In this document: positions 16,499-25,230 of the stretch, in pieces
Layout of the letters: each line of letters opens with the position of its first letter
How positions within the stretch are numbered: position 1 is the first letter of the stretch
Source: Alphaproteobacteria bacterium
Lineage (GTDB): Bacteria > Pseudomonadota > Alphaproteobacteria > UBA3830
Reading direction: 5' to 3'
DNA length: 40,824 bases
Assembly: GCA_017649895.1 (NCBI GenBank)
Contig: JAGCFW010000017.1
Location: forward strand, 1-40,824
Notes under the pieces: model-generated
What the model was told of the DNA's origin: nothing
Seen by the model: the letters and a program-made list of their open reading frames with translations, nothing else
Database searches by the model: none
Made by a program: the position numbers and the translations under genes

Positions 16499-16909
16499 AT
16501 GCAGGCAAGTTTATTTAAGAGAAATGCAGTGCTAGTGGAGCAAAATCCCATGCATTGTAGGCTGTACAGCGACTTGCTGGAAGCCAACGGATTCGATGTA
16601 TATGTCGCCAAATCTGTTATGGATGCGCTCGTAAAAATCCGAGAAAAATCTCAAGATTTAGTCCTCATAAATACCGAAATAGTCGAAGAAAAATTCATAC
16701 AAAAATTTATACATAACGTCAGGAATGAAGAAACCTCAAAAGACATGCCGATTATCGGAATTTCCATTTATGGAGAAGATAAGAAAAAAAATATTGCGGA
16801 AATTGTAGATAGTTTCTTAACAAAGCCTTTTTCTCTTGATAGACTCATGGAGTCAATTGATAGTTGCGTAGAAGAGCCGAATGATACTGAGAGTCTTGAT
16901 TATCAATGA
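16499..16909 (+). CDS. DivK-like response regulator with degenerate phosphorylation site
   Basis: 136 residues, a single receiver domain of DivK size and layout (LYSDLLEANGFDVY, then PIIGISIYG and the LTKPFS lysine). DivK is the cell-fate regulator that acts on DivL/CckA and PleC/DivJ in alphaproteobacteria. Here the phosphoacceptor Asp is Asn (N58 in LINTEI) and the acidic pocket reads E14-Q15-N16 rather than E-D-N. The conserved Lys of the KP motif is kept. It probably cannot be phosphorylated. ATG 16499 is chosen because AAGG lies seven bases upstream; a TTG two codons earlier is possible. The next gene overlaps its 3' end by 29 bp, matching the divK-pleD order of Caulobacter. Confidence 0.8.
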   Translation: MQASLFKRNAVLVEQNPMHCRLYSDLLEANGFDVYVAKSVMDALVKIREKSQDLVLINTEIVEEKFIQKFIHNVRNEETSKDMPIIGISIYGEDKKKNIAEIVDSFLTKPFSLDRLMESIDSCVEEPNDTESLDYQ

Positions 16910-18155
16910 GTGTGGATTAGATCTGAGTCGTATCAAAAAATATCTGGAGGACAATTTTTCCAAAGTGACCGAGTCGCGATCGATGGAAGACGCGCTTCGG
17001 GCTGTCGGACGAAGTCATTTGGATTTGGTTTTGCTGGCTTTGTCAGACGCCAAGAGCATCTGCTCGGATTTTCTTTCGGTACTGCGGCTGACTCTCGGTG
17101 TAACACCTTTGATAGGAATCGCTGATAACTGCTTGCCGTGTGACTTTCCTCTTTTCTCAAATAGAGGCGTCGATGACATCGTGTATTCGGATATTTCCGG
17201 AAGCGATTTATTCAGAAAAGTTCATGCATTATCCGAAGCAAAGGAAAAAATCTACAGTTCCTTTTTGGTTAAGGACGCATTGAGAAAGCCGAAAAACAAA
17301 AAAATAACGGTATTTTCAGAAAACCGTCTGGATTTGTTCGACACGGATTTTCTGGATAAAGGGACAGTCATTAATTTCGTAAAGAACAGCAATCTGACAA
17401 ATTACCCTTTGTCGGATATTTTTCTGATAGATGCAAAACTTAAAAATATCGAGCAACTGTGTATCAACTTGAAGTTATGCAAAGCATATCGCTACAAACC
17501 GATTCTTCTAATCACGGACGAAATTCATAGAAAAAAAGCGCTCTCCGTGTGTCGCAAAAACATCGGCGCACTGGATATAATAGACTTGGGCACGCACCCG
17601 TCAATAATTTCCTGTATGGTAGATGCCCACATAAAATATAAAAGGCTGCTGGACGGATTCTACCACGAAGTAAAAAGAAATATTTACATGTCGTCGGTTG
17701 ATGCAATCACATCAGTTTACAATCGCAGTTTTCTCGAAGATTACATTTCCAGACGAGATGAAGCGTTGAATCACTCCGCGGTTTTGATGATAGATCTCGA
17801 TAAATTCAAGGAAATCAACGACAGATACGGACATACTTTCGCGGATAAAGTTCTCGGTGAAGTGGTTGCCCACATAAAGTCTTACATAAGATTGACAGAT
17901 TTCATTGCGCGATACGGCGGAGATGAATTTTTAATTTTCATGAGAAATATTTCTCGCGAAGAAATCGAAAAAATTGCCCTGCGTCTAGTCAACAGCGTCG
18001 AAAATAAATTATTCAACGGAATTCGCTGCACCATAAGCATCGGAGCATGCTACATCGGATCAGAAAATGTCAAACTTCGCGAGGCAATTTTTATCGCCGA
18101 CAGCTTTATGTATATTTCCAAAAGATCCGGTGGAAATTCCGTTTATCTTTGCTGA
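16881..18155 (+). CDS. pleD: PleD-like diguanylate cyclase (REC-REC-GGDEF)
   Basis: 424 residues with PleD architecture: receiver 1 (~1-125), receiver 2-like adaptor (~135-260) and a GGDEF domain (~265-424). The active motif RYGGDEF is intact (GGDEF at 346-350), with an upstream RLTD at 337-340 at the right distance to be the c-di-GMP inhibitory I-site. Receiver 1 has lost the phosphoacceptor (Ala53) and the acidic pair reads N9-E10, so phosphorylation-driven dimerisation, the normal PleD switch, is unlikely. It should make c-di-GMP from GTP, feedback-limited, by some other control. The ATG lies inside the end of the DivK-like gene. Confidence 0.87.
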   Translation: MILRVLIINECGLDLSRIKKYLEDNFSKVTESRSMEDALRAVGRSHLDLVLLALSDAKSICSDFLSVLRLTLGVTPLIGIADNCLPCDFPLFSNRGVDDIVYSDISGSDLFRKVHALSEAKEKIYSSFLVKDALRKPKNKKITVFSENRLDLFDTDFLDKGTVINFVKNSNLTNYPLSDIFLIDAKLKNIEQLCINLKLCKAYRYKPILLITDEIHRKKALSVCRKNIGALDIIDLGTHPSIISCMVDAHIKYKRLLDGFYHEVKRNIYMSSVDAITSVYNRSFLEDYISRRDEALNHSAVLMIDLDKFKEINDRYGHTFADKVLGEVVAHIKSYIRLTDFIARYGGDEFLIFMRNISREEIEKIALRLVNSVENKLFNGIRCTISIGACYIGSENVKLREAIFIADSFMYISKRSGGNSVYLC

Positions 18156-18229
18156 CACAGGCATAAAAGATCACGTATTAGCAAAAATTTGTGCGTTTTT
18201 TATACATTAATAAAAATTTTACATATTGG

Positions 18230-18238
18230 TGATATAAT
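18230..18238 (+). promoter_or_regulatory. Extended -10 promoter before the lipoprotein gene
   Basis: TGATATAAT is a perfect extended -10 (TGnTATAAT), 28 bases before the ATG at 18266 and just before the AAGGAG ribosome site. There is no good -35 box. Transcription would start near 18245, giving a ~20-base leader. Confidence 0.65.
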
Positions 18239-18265
18239 GCACAAAAAGATGGCAAGGAGTTGATC

Positions 18266-19270
18266 ATGAATAAATTTTGCGCACTGAGTTTGAGCATGTT
18301 GTTATGCCTTGTGGGCTGTAAAGATTCCAAAAAGAGACCGCTGAAAGAACAAAGTCGTCACTCCTCACCTTTACGCGGATTAAATTGGCTTAACGAAAAG
18401 AGGCCGCTGAAAGAACAAAGTCCTCACCCATACCACGAAAAAACAGGTGACGAATTAATGGATCACGCAAAATCTTGGGGACTTACAAATTTGGAAACTC
18501 TCGGCATGACGCTAGATTTAACAACAAGAAATGAAGCTATCGATATTTTAAACTCTCGCGAATATACGATAGCATTATTTAAGCGAGGAATTCTGGAAGA
18601 AGTAGATCTTGCGGGATTGTCTCAAAAATGGCTTGAAAAATGGTTTGCAAAAGGACTGCCTTCGAATGAATTATTAGGCGATGGGATAAAATCGTTTCAT
18701 GATAGATTAAAAAAATCCAGTGTAGTGTTAGCCGGAAATGTAGAGTTTCAAGGCAGATGGGATAACCTTAGCATCCCAGACGACTGTAAAAATGATTTTA
18801 TGTTTTTTGTTTTCGATGAAAACGAAAAATTGATAATGTTTTTCAAACAATATCCGGAAAACATGGAGGCCGGATTGGTTATATATGAAGGAATAAAAGG
18901 TTCCGGAATAAGCAATATGGGAGAGAAAAAACCGACCATAATTTTCAGAAAAGATCGATCCTTTGCGATTGTCGAGAAAAAAGATCCTAAGGCAACATCA
19001 TTCACTATTTTTGCTCCGTCAATTGTTGGAAAACACGTCGATGCATTCAATAAAGCGGGCGAAAGCATGATAAATTCAAAGGAGTTTAAAGAACTTCAGA
19101 AAAAAGAAAAAGAATACCTCAAGGATTTTGAAGGTTTACCGAGCAAAGAATACAGAAAAAAACGCGAAGAATTCAGAAATTCAAAAGAATATAAGGAATT
19201 AAGAAAAAAGATGGAAGAAAAATCCCGTCGTGAGTATTTGAAAAATCTAAACAAATTATCAGCAAAATAA
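18266..19270 (+). CDS. Lipoprotein of unknown function with charged C-terminal coil
   Basis: 334 residues from ATG 18266, six bases after AAGGAG. The signal ends in a lipobox (CLVGC, Cys at residue 19), so it should be lipid-anchored. The N-terminal mature part contains the octapeptide KRPLKEQS twice, 25 residues apart, from a short DNA duplication. The centre (~70-255) looks globular but I do not recognise it. The C-terminal ~80 residues are a Lys/Glu-rich helix with EFKELQKKEKEYLK-type repeats, probably a coiled coil. It sits before ftsL in the place where rsmH would be in a classical division cluster; a separate promoter precedes ftsL. Confidence 0.75.
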   Translation: MNKFCALSLSMLLCLVGCKDSKKRPLKEQSRHSSPLRGLNWLNEKRPLKEQSPHPYHEKTGDELMDHAKSWGLTNLETLGMTLDLTTRNEAIDILNSREYTIALFKRGILEEVDLAGLSQKWLEKWFAKGLPSNELLGDGIKSFHDRLKKSSVVLAGNVEFQGRWDNLSIPDDCKNDFMFFVFDENEKLIMFFKQYPENMEAGLVIYEGIKGSGISNMGEKKPTIIFRKDRSFAIVEKKDPKATSFTIFAPSIVGKHVDAFNKAGESMINSKEFKELQKKEKEYLKDFEGLPSKEYRKKREEFRNSKEYKELRKKMEEKSRREYLKNLNKLSAK

Positions 19271-19323
19271 TAATTTGCTTTGAATTGATTTTTCATCCGC
19301 ACGTGGAATCTGAAAAATTATAA

Positions 19324-19332
19324 TGGTATAAT
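19324..19332 (+). promoter_or_regulatory. Extended -10 promoter for the division/cell-wall operon
   Basis: TGGTATAAT is an exact extended -10 element, 23 bases before the ATG at 19355. No -35 box is visible. A transcript would begin at about 19339, leaving ~16 bases of leader, and would drive ftsL through ftsW. Confidence 0.6.
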
Positions 19333-19354
19333 TGCGCGTTTTTTGGGTGTTCCG

Positions 19355-19711
19355 ATGGTATCAAAAAGGGCGTCAATTTTTTTCTCATTTTTCATTTGTG
19401 TTGCGGGAACTGTCCTTTTTTATCTCAAGTATTCCGTAATGGACATCGAGGATCGCATCTACAAAGCAAAAAAAGAATTGAAAATCGAAAAGGCGAATAG
19501 TCACATTTTGAAAGCGGAATGGAAGGCGCTGACGACGCCCGAAAGAGTACAGAGATTAGCGATTAAGCATTTGAAAATGAAACAAATTTTGCCGCAACAA
19601 CTCAGGGAATATGATCCGTCGATTTTTCACAGCGATTCAAAAAAACAAAATACGAAAAAGTTATCGAAAATCATTTCAAAAATGGTGGCTGAAACAAGTT
19701 CGGAGGACTAG
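19355..19711 (+). CDS. ftsL: Cell division protein FtsL-like
   Basis: 118 residues with one N-terminal membrane segment (ASIFFSFFICVAGTVLFYL) followed by a periplasmic heptad-type helix (DIEDRIYKAKKELKIEKANSHILKAEWKALTTPERVQRLAIKHLKM). The LTTPERVQRLA element is typical of alphaproteobacterial FtsL. It works with FtsB and FtsQ to activate the FtsW-FtsI synthase. Identity is supported by position directly before ftsI. ATG 19355 is preferred; a TTG at 19343 is in frame but would fall very near the predicted transcript start. The stop is immediately before the ftsI GTG. Confidence 0.85.
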   Translation: MVSKRASIFFSFFICVAGTVLFYLKYSVMDIEDRIYKAKKELKIEKANSHILKAEWKALTTPERVQRLAIKHLKMKQILPQQLREYDPSIFHSDSKKQNTKKLSKIISKMVAETSSED

Positions 19712-21361
19712 GTGTACGAAATCGGTCACAATCTGTATTCTCGGACTTATCGTGCATTAATGATTGCAAAAAAAAGAACTTTCGTTGTGATCAGCGTTTT
19801 CATTTTTGCTTTCCTGGTTTTAATAGTTCGACTGGCTCACGTTATGATTTTCAACAAAAATGATGACGAAAATTCTCTCTATGCGAACGCACCGACCATC
19901 GCGTTTCGCGCCGATATTGTCGATCGTCACAACAACATCATCGCAACGAGTTTGCCGACTGTTTCTCTTTACGCCTGCCCTCACGAAATGATCGATTTTG
20001 ATGAAGCCGCGGAAAAAACTTGCGCCGTTTTTAAGGATATCGAAAAGGAAAAATTTCTGCATCGCCTGAAAAAATCCAAAAAATTTTTGTGGGTAAAAAG
20101 AAATCTATCTCCAACTCAAGAACAGGAAATTTTGAATCAAGGAATTCCGGGATTTCACTTTTTGAAAACAGAAAAAAGAGTTTATCCCGATAAAAATTTG
20201 CTGTCCCACGTAATCGGCGGAACTGATATCGATAACAACGGAATCGCCGGAATCGAAAAAGTTTTCGACGAAGCGCTGAAGTCTTCAACTCAATCGATTG
20301 CGCTTTCGATCGATCTGAATATTCAGCACGCCGTTCACGACGAATTGCAAAAGGCGATCGATGAATTTCGTGCAAAAGGTGGCGCGGCGATCGTAATGAA
20401 AATCAAAACGGGCGAAATTTTTTCGTTGGTTTCTTTGCCGGATTTTGACCCGAACAGAAATGAAAATCCAAATTCCCGCGAGCGTTTTAATATGGCGACC
20501 TCGTCCGCAATTGAGCCGGGATCGAGCGCGAAAATTATCAATACCGCAATGGCATTGGAAACAAAAAAAATCACTCCGTTTTCTCAATATGATGCGCGAT
20601 TTCCAATCAAGATCGGACGCTTTACGATTCACGATTTTCATGGTCGCGGAACACATCTGAGCGTCGAAGAAATTTTGAAATATTCTTCCAATATCGGGTC
20701 GGCGAAAATCGCGTTGGACGTGGGGCGAAAATATCAAAAAGAATTCTTCAAAAAAATCGGACTTTTGGATACGGTCACGTGCGAATTGGTGGAAACTCAA
20801 AAACCGCTGTATCCGAAAAATTGGGGCGAAGTGAACTCGATGACCATTGCTTTCGGACACGGAATTGCTCTCAGTCCGCTGCATTTAATCACGGTTGTTT
20901 CGGGAATGCTGAACGGCGGAATGAAAAATAATCCGACGCTTTTGAAAAAGAATTCGGCACCGTCCGGCGAAAAAATTATTTCCGAAAAAACAGCAAAACA
21001 GATCGCTATTTTAATGCGGCTAAACGTGACAGAAGGTGCAAATAAAAGGGCGGAAGTGAAAGGATATTGCGTCGGCGGAAAATCTGGAACGGCGGAAAAA
21101 TTAAATCGCGGAAAATATTCAAAAACAGCGAACTACACGGGATTCATCGGCGCATTTCCGATGCCGAATCCTGAGTATTCCGTCTATGTCGTTTTGGATG
21201 AACCGCAAGCGACAAAAAAAACTCACGGATACCGGACAGCAGGATGGATCGCGGCCCCGACGGCGGCAAATATTATTCAAAGAATCGGTCCGATGTTGAA
21301 CGTAACGACTTCCGGAAATCGGGAACCAAATTGGCATGAAATGTTGAGAAAAATAAAATGA
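19712..21361 (+). CDS. ftsI: Peptidoglycan transpeptidase FtsI (PBP3)
   Basis: 549 residues: one N-terminal membrane helix, a dimerisation/pedestal domain, and a transpeptidase domain. The catalytic motifs are present: SSAK with Ser271 and Lys274, SSN (325-327) and KSGT (457-460). It crosslinks septal peptidoglycan with FtsW. The start is GTG at 19712, five bases after GGAGG; it directly follows the ftsL stop. The stop overlaps the murE ATG (ATGA). Confidence 0.96.
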   Translation: MYEIGHNLYSRTYRALMIAKKRTFVVISVFIFAFLVLIVRLAHVMIFNKNDDENSLYANAPTIAFRADIVDRHNNIIATSLPTVSLYACPHEMIDFDEAAEKTCAVFKDIEKEKFLHRLKKSKKFLWVKRNLSPTQEQEILNQGIPGFHFLKTEKRVYPDKNLLSHVIGGTDIDNNGIAGIEKVFDEALKSSTQSIALSIDLNIQHAVHDELQKAIDEFRAKGGAAIVMKIKTGEIFSLVSLPDFDPNRNENPNSRERFNMATSSAIEPGSSAKIINTAMALETKKITPFSQYDARFPIKIGRFTIHDFHGRGTHLSVEEILKYSSNIGSAKIALDVGRKYQKEFFKKIGLLDTVTCELVETQKPLYPKNWGEVNSMTIAFGHGIALSPLHLITVVSGMLNGGMKNNPTLLKKNSAPSGEKIISEKTAKQIAILMRLNVTEGANKRAEVKGYCVGGKSGTAEKLNRGKYSKTANYTGFIGAFPMPNPEYSVYVVLDEPQATKKTHGYRTAGWIAAPTAANIIQRIGPMLNVTTSGNREPNWHEMLRKIK

Positions 21362-22788
21362 AAAAGTTAGCGGATCTTTTTTCAGTTAATGATGATTTGA
21401 AAAATTTATCGGTGACCGACGTCGTGGACGATTCACGAAAAGCGACTCCCGGCAGCATGTTTTTTGCAATCAACGGAAACGCGTCCGACGGAAATATTTT
21501 CATCCAAGACGCAATCAAAAACGGAGCAAAATTTATAGTATCTCGCGACGAAAATTTTTCAGTGGAAAAACGCGACGACGTTGTATTTTTTTCCGTAACA
21601 AATCCACGAAAAGAATTGGCGCGAGTTTGCTCGATTTTTTGGCCGGCAAATTTCGATCACGTGGTCGCCGTCACGGGCACGAACGGAAAAAGTTCTACAG
21701 TCGACATTGTCCGCCAAATTTGGATCCGTTCAGATATAAACGCGGCCAGCGTCGGAACCTTAGGCATCATCACGAAAAATTATGAAATTAAAGGAAGTTT
21801 AACGTCTCCCGGGGCGATCGCGCTACGCCATATTTTCGACGATTTCAAAAAAGAAGACATCAAAAATATCGCGATGGAAGCGTCTAGCCACGGATTGGAT
21901 CAGCACCGCGTCGACGGCATAAAATTTTCGGTTTGCGCATTCACAAATTTCACTCAAGATCACTTGGATTATCATAAAACTTTTGAAAATTATTGGCTCG
22001 CGAAAGAAAGATTATTTTCAGAATTAGGTGGAGATTTTTTTGTCATAAATTCCGACGATATCATGAGCGAAAAAATTGAAAAAATCGCGCGCGAAAAAAA
22101 TATCAACCGCATAAGTTACGGAAAGAAATCCGACCAAATAAAATTGATTTCCGTTCGCGAAATTGACCAATATCAAAAAGTGAAAATTTCGTTTTTCGGA
22201 AGAGAAATAGAATTCGATTTATCATTGGCGGGAGATTTTCAAGTTTATAATTCTCTTTGCGCAATGGGAATTTGCTACGCCACGGGAATTTCCATCGACT
22301 CGATTTGTGAATCATTGAAAAAATTAAAACCTATCAACGGAAGATTGGAACTAGTCGGACAATGCCATAACGCAAGCATTTACATTGATTATGCGCACAC
22401 CCCCGACGCCTTGAAAAATGCAATTTTATCTTTGCGAAAACACACAAAAAATAGATTGCTACTGGTCTTCGGATGCGGCGGAAATCGCGACAAGGACAAA
22501 CGACATCTCATGGGAAAAGTTGCGAAAGAATTTGCCGACGTCACGGTCATAACAGACGACAATCCGCGAAACGAAGATCCGAAATCCATAAGAAAAATGA
22601 TTCTGGACGGCTGCCCCAACGCAAAAGAAATCGCCGACAGGAAAGATGCCATAAAATTTGCTATCAATCAGCTGCGGTCGGGTGATATATTATTAGTCGC
22701 CGGAAAGGGGCACGAGGATTACCAAATTCTGGCGAGCGGAAAAATTCACTTTAGTGATAAAGAAATTATTTTGGACGAAATAAAATGA
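21358..22788 (+). CDS. murE: UDP-MurNAc-tripeptide synthetase MurE
   Basis: 476 residues. ATP loop GTNGKSS at 107-113, the middle-domain FTNFTQDHLDYH segment and the C-terminal YAHTPDALKNAI are characteristic. The DNPR motif at 401-404 is the signature for meso-diaminopimelate as the added amino acid, so the cell wall is of the Gram-negative A2pm type. It adds the third residue to UDP-MurNAc-L-Ala-D-Glu in the cytoplasm. Start and stop overlap neighbours by 4 bp each. Confidence 0.97.
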   Translation: MKKLADLFSVNDDLKNLSVTDVVDDSRKATPGSMFFAINGNASDGNIFIQDAIKNGAKFIVSRDENFSVEKRDDVVFFSVTNPRKELARVCSIFWPANFDHVVAVTGTNGKSSTVDIVRQIWIRSDINAASVGTLGIITKNYEIKGSLTSPGAIALRHIFDDFKKEDIKNIAMEASSHGLDQHRVDGIKFSVCAFTNFTQDHLDYHKTFENYWLAKERLFSELGGDFFVINSDDIMSEKIEKIAREKNINRISYGKKSDQIKLISVREIDQYQKVKISFFGREIEFDLSLAGDFQVYNSLCAMGICYATGISIDSICESLKKLKPINGRLELVGQCHNASIYIDYAHTPDALKNAILSLRKHTKNRLLLVFGCGGNRDKDKRHLMGKVAKEFADVTVITDDNPRNEDPKSIRKMILDGCPNAKEIADRKDAIKFAINQLRSGDILLVAGKGHEDYQILASGKIHFSDKEIILDEIK

Positions 22789-24149
22789 TATTCAGCAAAG
22801 AAGAATTGTCGGAAATTTTTAAAACGAAAGTTGAGAAAAACGTCGACGATATTTGCATTGATTCGCGCGAAGCAAAATCGGGAGATTTATTCATCGCGTT
22901 GAAAGGTGAAAATGTCGACGGTCACGATTTTGTAAAATCGGCTTTCGAAAATGGCGCGGCGTTGTCCATGGTTCAATGTGAAAGTCGTGATTATTATGGG
23001 CGCGAAGAAAATTTAATCAAGGTTAATTCGACTTATCAAGGACTGCAGGATCTCGCAAAATACAATGTTGCGCAAGCAAATGCAAAGTACATCGGCGTAA
23101 CGGGAAGCATCGGAAAAACTACAACGAAAAATTTAATTTATCATTTGCTCTCAAAAAATTTTCCGAACGAAATTTATGTGACAAAAAAAAATTTCAATAG
23201 CAAAATCGGTCTGCCGATATGCGCGGCGTGCATGCCTCGAAAAACCAAAATCGGTATTTTTGAAATGGGAATGGGAGCAATCGGCGACATAAAAAATCTC
23301 ATCAAAATTATCGAGCCGAACGTTTCGGTCATCACACACATTTGCGAAACTCATTTGGAATTTTTCAACTGCGTTTGGGACATTGCAAAAGCGAAATCTG
23401 AAATTATGGAGACGAAAATTCCGCAGGATGCTGTAATTATTCCGGCGGATTCTGCCTACACAAATTTTCTGAAAAACAAAGCAAAAAATTTGGGATCGAA
23501 AAACATTTTCACTTTTGGATTTTCGAAATCCGATGCACAGATTATTTCGCAAAATCAGTTTTCGGATAGAACGGAAATTGTTGCAAATATTCTGGGGAAG
23601 AAAATTCGTTATTGCGTAAATTGTCACAATAATTCAGTAATTCCAAACAGCTTGGCGGCGATTTTGGCAACCCACGCGGCGAGCAAAATTGATCTCCAGG
23701 ATTTGGCAAATGAGATTGAAAATTTTTCATCTGCAAATCGACGCGGAGAGATTTTTGAAAAAAACGGAATTACAATAATCGATGATTCCTACAATGCTTG
23801 TTACACTTCCGTTCGGTCAGCAATTGAATCTTTATCGAAATATTCCGGAAGAAAAATTTTGGCAATCGGAGATATGAAAGAATTGGGAAAAAACAGCCGA
23901 TTTTTTCACGAAAATCTTTCGTCGACAATCGACAAATTCGGCGTGGATTTAGTTTTTGCGTGCGGCGAGTTATCGAAATATTTATTCGAAAATCTTCGTG
24001 AAGAAAAATGCGGAGGATGGTATGAAAATTCGCAAAAATTATCGGAAAGCATCGTGTCAAAAATTCAAAAGGGCGATACAATTTTGGTGAAAGGTTCGAA
24101 TTCAATGCAAATGAATAAAGTCGTGGAGGCAATCGATCATGCTCTATAA
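22785..24149 (+). CDS. murF: UDP-MurNAc-tripeptide:D-Ala-D-Ala ligase MurF
   Basis: 454 residues. The ATP loop is GSIGKTT (from residue 107), followed by FEMGMGAIGDIKNL, THICETHLEFF and the IIDDSYNACYTS segment of the MurF central domain. It adds D-Ala-D-Ala to the UDP-MurNAc-tripeptide, the last cytoplasmic step. Its stop lies 11 bp inside the mraY frame. Confidence 0.95.
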   Translation: MIFSKEELSEIFKTKVEKNVDDICIDSREAKSGDLFIALKGENVDGHDFVKSAFENGAALSMVQCESRDYYGREENLIKVNSTYQGLQDLAKYNVAQANAKYIGVTGSIGKTTTKNLIYHLLSKNFPNEIYVTKKNFNSKIGLPICAACMPRKTKIGIFEMGMGAIGDIKNLIKIIEPNVSVITHICETHLEFFNCVWDIAKAKSEIMETKIPQDAVIIPADSAYTNFLKNKAKNLGSKNIFTFGFSKSDAQIISQNQFSDRTEIVANILGKKIRYCVNCHNNSVIPNSLAAILATHAASKIDLQDLANEIENFSSANRRGEIFEKNGITIIDDSYNACYTSVRSAIESLSKYSGRKILAIGDMKELGKNSRFFHENLSSTIDKFGVDLVFACGELSKYLFENLREEKCGGWYENSQKLSESIVSKIQKGDTILVKGSNSMQMNKVVEAIDHAL

Positions 24150-25212
24150 TTTATCTTCGTTTTTTGACGTTATTTCCGGAATAAATCTATTTCGATACAT
24201 AACTTTTCGGACGGTTTGTGCGTTGATTACTTCGCTGATGATTAGTTTTTTTCTCTACCCCATTTTCATCAAAAAATCAAACCGGAAACAGCCGATCAGA
24301 TTGGACGGACCTCAGTCTCATGTTGAAAATAAGCAAGGCACTCCGACCATGGGCGGCGCGATAATTATTGCTTCGACTATTTTTTCGACCGTGCTTTGGG
24401 GAGACGTCACAAACGAATATTTGCTGTTGATTTTGGGATTGACTTTTGTGTTCTCGCTACTTGGATTTATCGACGATTATTTGAAGACAAAATACAAAAA
24501 TTCAAAAGGAGTTTCGGGGCGGCAAAAATTGGCTATTCAAATAATTACAGCGTTGGTTTTTTCGTATTTGGTTGAGCAGTTACGCACCCCGGAAATCGCC
24601 GGGCATCTTGCTTTTCCGTTCTTCAAAAATTTCACGATTCACAGCTCGGTATTTCTGATTTTATTCACGACTTTTGTAATCACCGGAAGTTCGAATGCGG
24701 TAAATCTCACCGACGGACTGGACGGCCTCGCAACCTTTCCGTCGATGCTGGCGGCGTTTTGTTTGGGAGTAATGTCTTACATCGCGGGGCATTTTGTTTT
24801 CGCAAATTACTTGCAGTTGTTTTACATTCCGACCTCGGGAGAATTGTGCATTTTTTGCGGATCGATGATCGGGGCGTGTTTGGGATTCCTTTGGTACAAT
24901 GCTCCTCCGGCAAAAATCTTCATGGGGGACACCGGCTCATTGGCGATCGGAGGAGCCTTAGGCGGACTCAGCGTAATTATCAAACAGGAATTTGCACTGG
25001 CGATCATAGGCGGGTTATTCGTAATCGAAGCCGTCTCCGTGATGCTGCAGGTTTGGTATTATAAAATTACGAAAAAGAGAATTTTTTTGATGGCACCGAT
25101 TCATCATCACTTCGAAAAAAAAGGGTGGTCAGAGCCGACAGTCGTCATCAGATTTTGGATTATTTCCATAGTGTTTGCTTTGATCGGGTTGGCGACTTTG
25201 AAGATCAGATAA
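24139..25212 (+). CDS. mraY: Phospho-MurNAc-pentapeptide translocase MraY
   Basis: 357 residues, about ten membrane helices. Signature segments: GTPTMGG near the start, FIDDYLK (the Asp pair), NAVNLTDGLDGLA with the catalytic Asp, and the APIHHHFEKKGW histidine loop. It makes lipid I from UDP-MurNAc-pentapeptide and undecaprenyl phosphate at the inner membrane. ATG 24139 follows GGAGG by nine bases and overlaps murF. Confidence 0.97.
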   Translation: MLYNLSSFFDVISGINLFRYITFRTVCALITSLMISFFLYPIFIKKSNRKQPIRLDGPQSHVENKQGTPTMGGAIIIASTIFSTVLWGDVTNEYLLLILGLTFVFSLLGFIDDYLKTKYKNSKGVSGRQKLAIQIITALVFSYLVEQLRTPEIAGHLAFPFFKNFTIHSSVFLILFTTFVITGSSNAVNLTDGLDGLATFPSMLAAFCLGVMSYIAGHFVFANYLQLFYIPTSGELCIFCGSMIGACLGFLWYNAPPAKIFMGDTGSLAIGGALGGLSVIIKQEFALAIIGGLFVIEAVSVMLQVWYYKITKKRIFLMAPIHHHFEKKGWSEPTVVIRFWIISIVFALIGLATLKIR

Positions 25213-25230
25213 ATTTTTAGAGGTATCGGA

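Noticed and set aside
20285-20884. Leftward 199-codon frame antisense to ftsI
   Set aside because: It lies wholly within the conserved transpeptidase domain and is rich in Arg/Phe, a typical mirror of AT-rich coding DNA.
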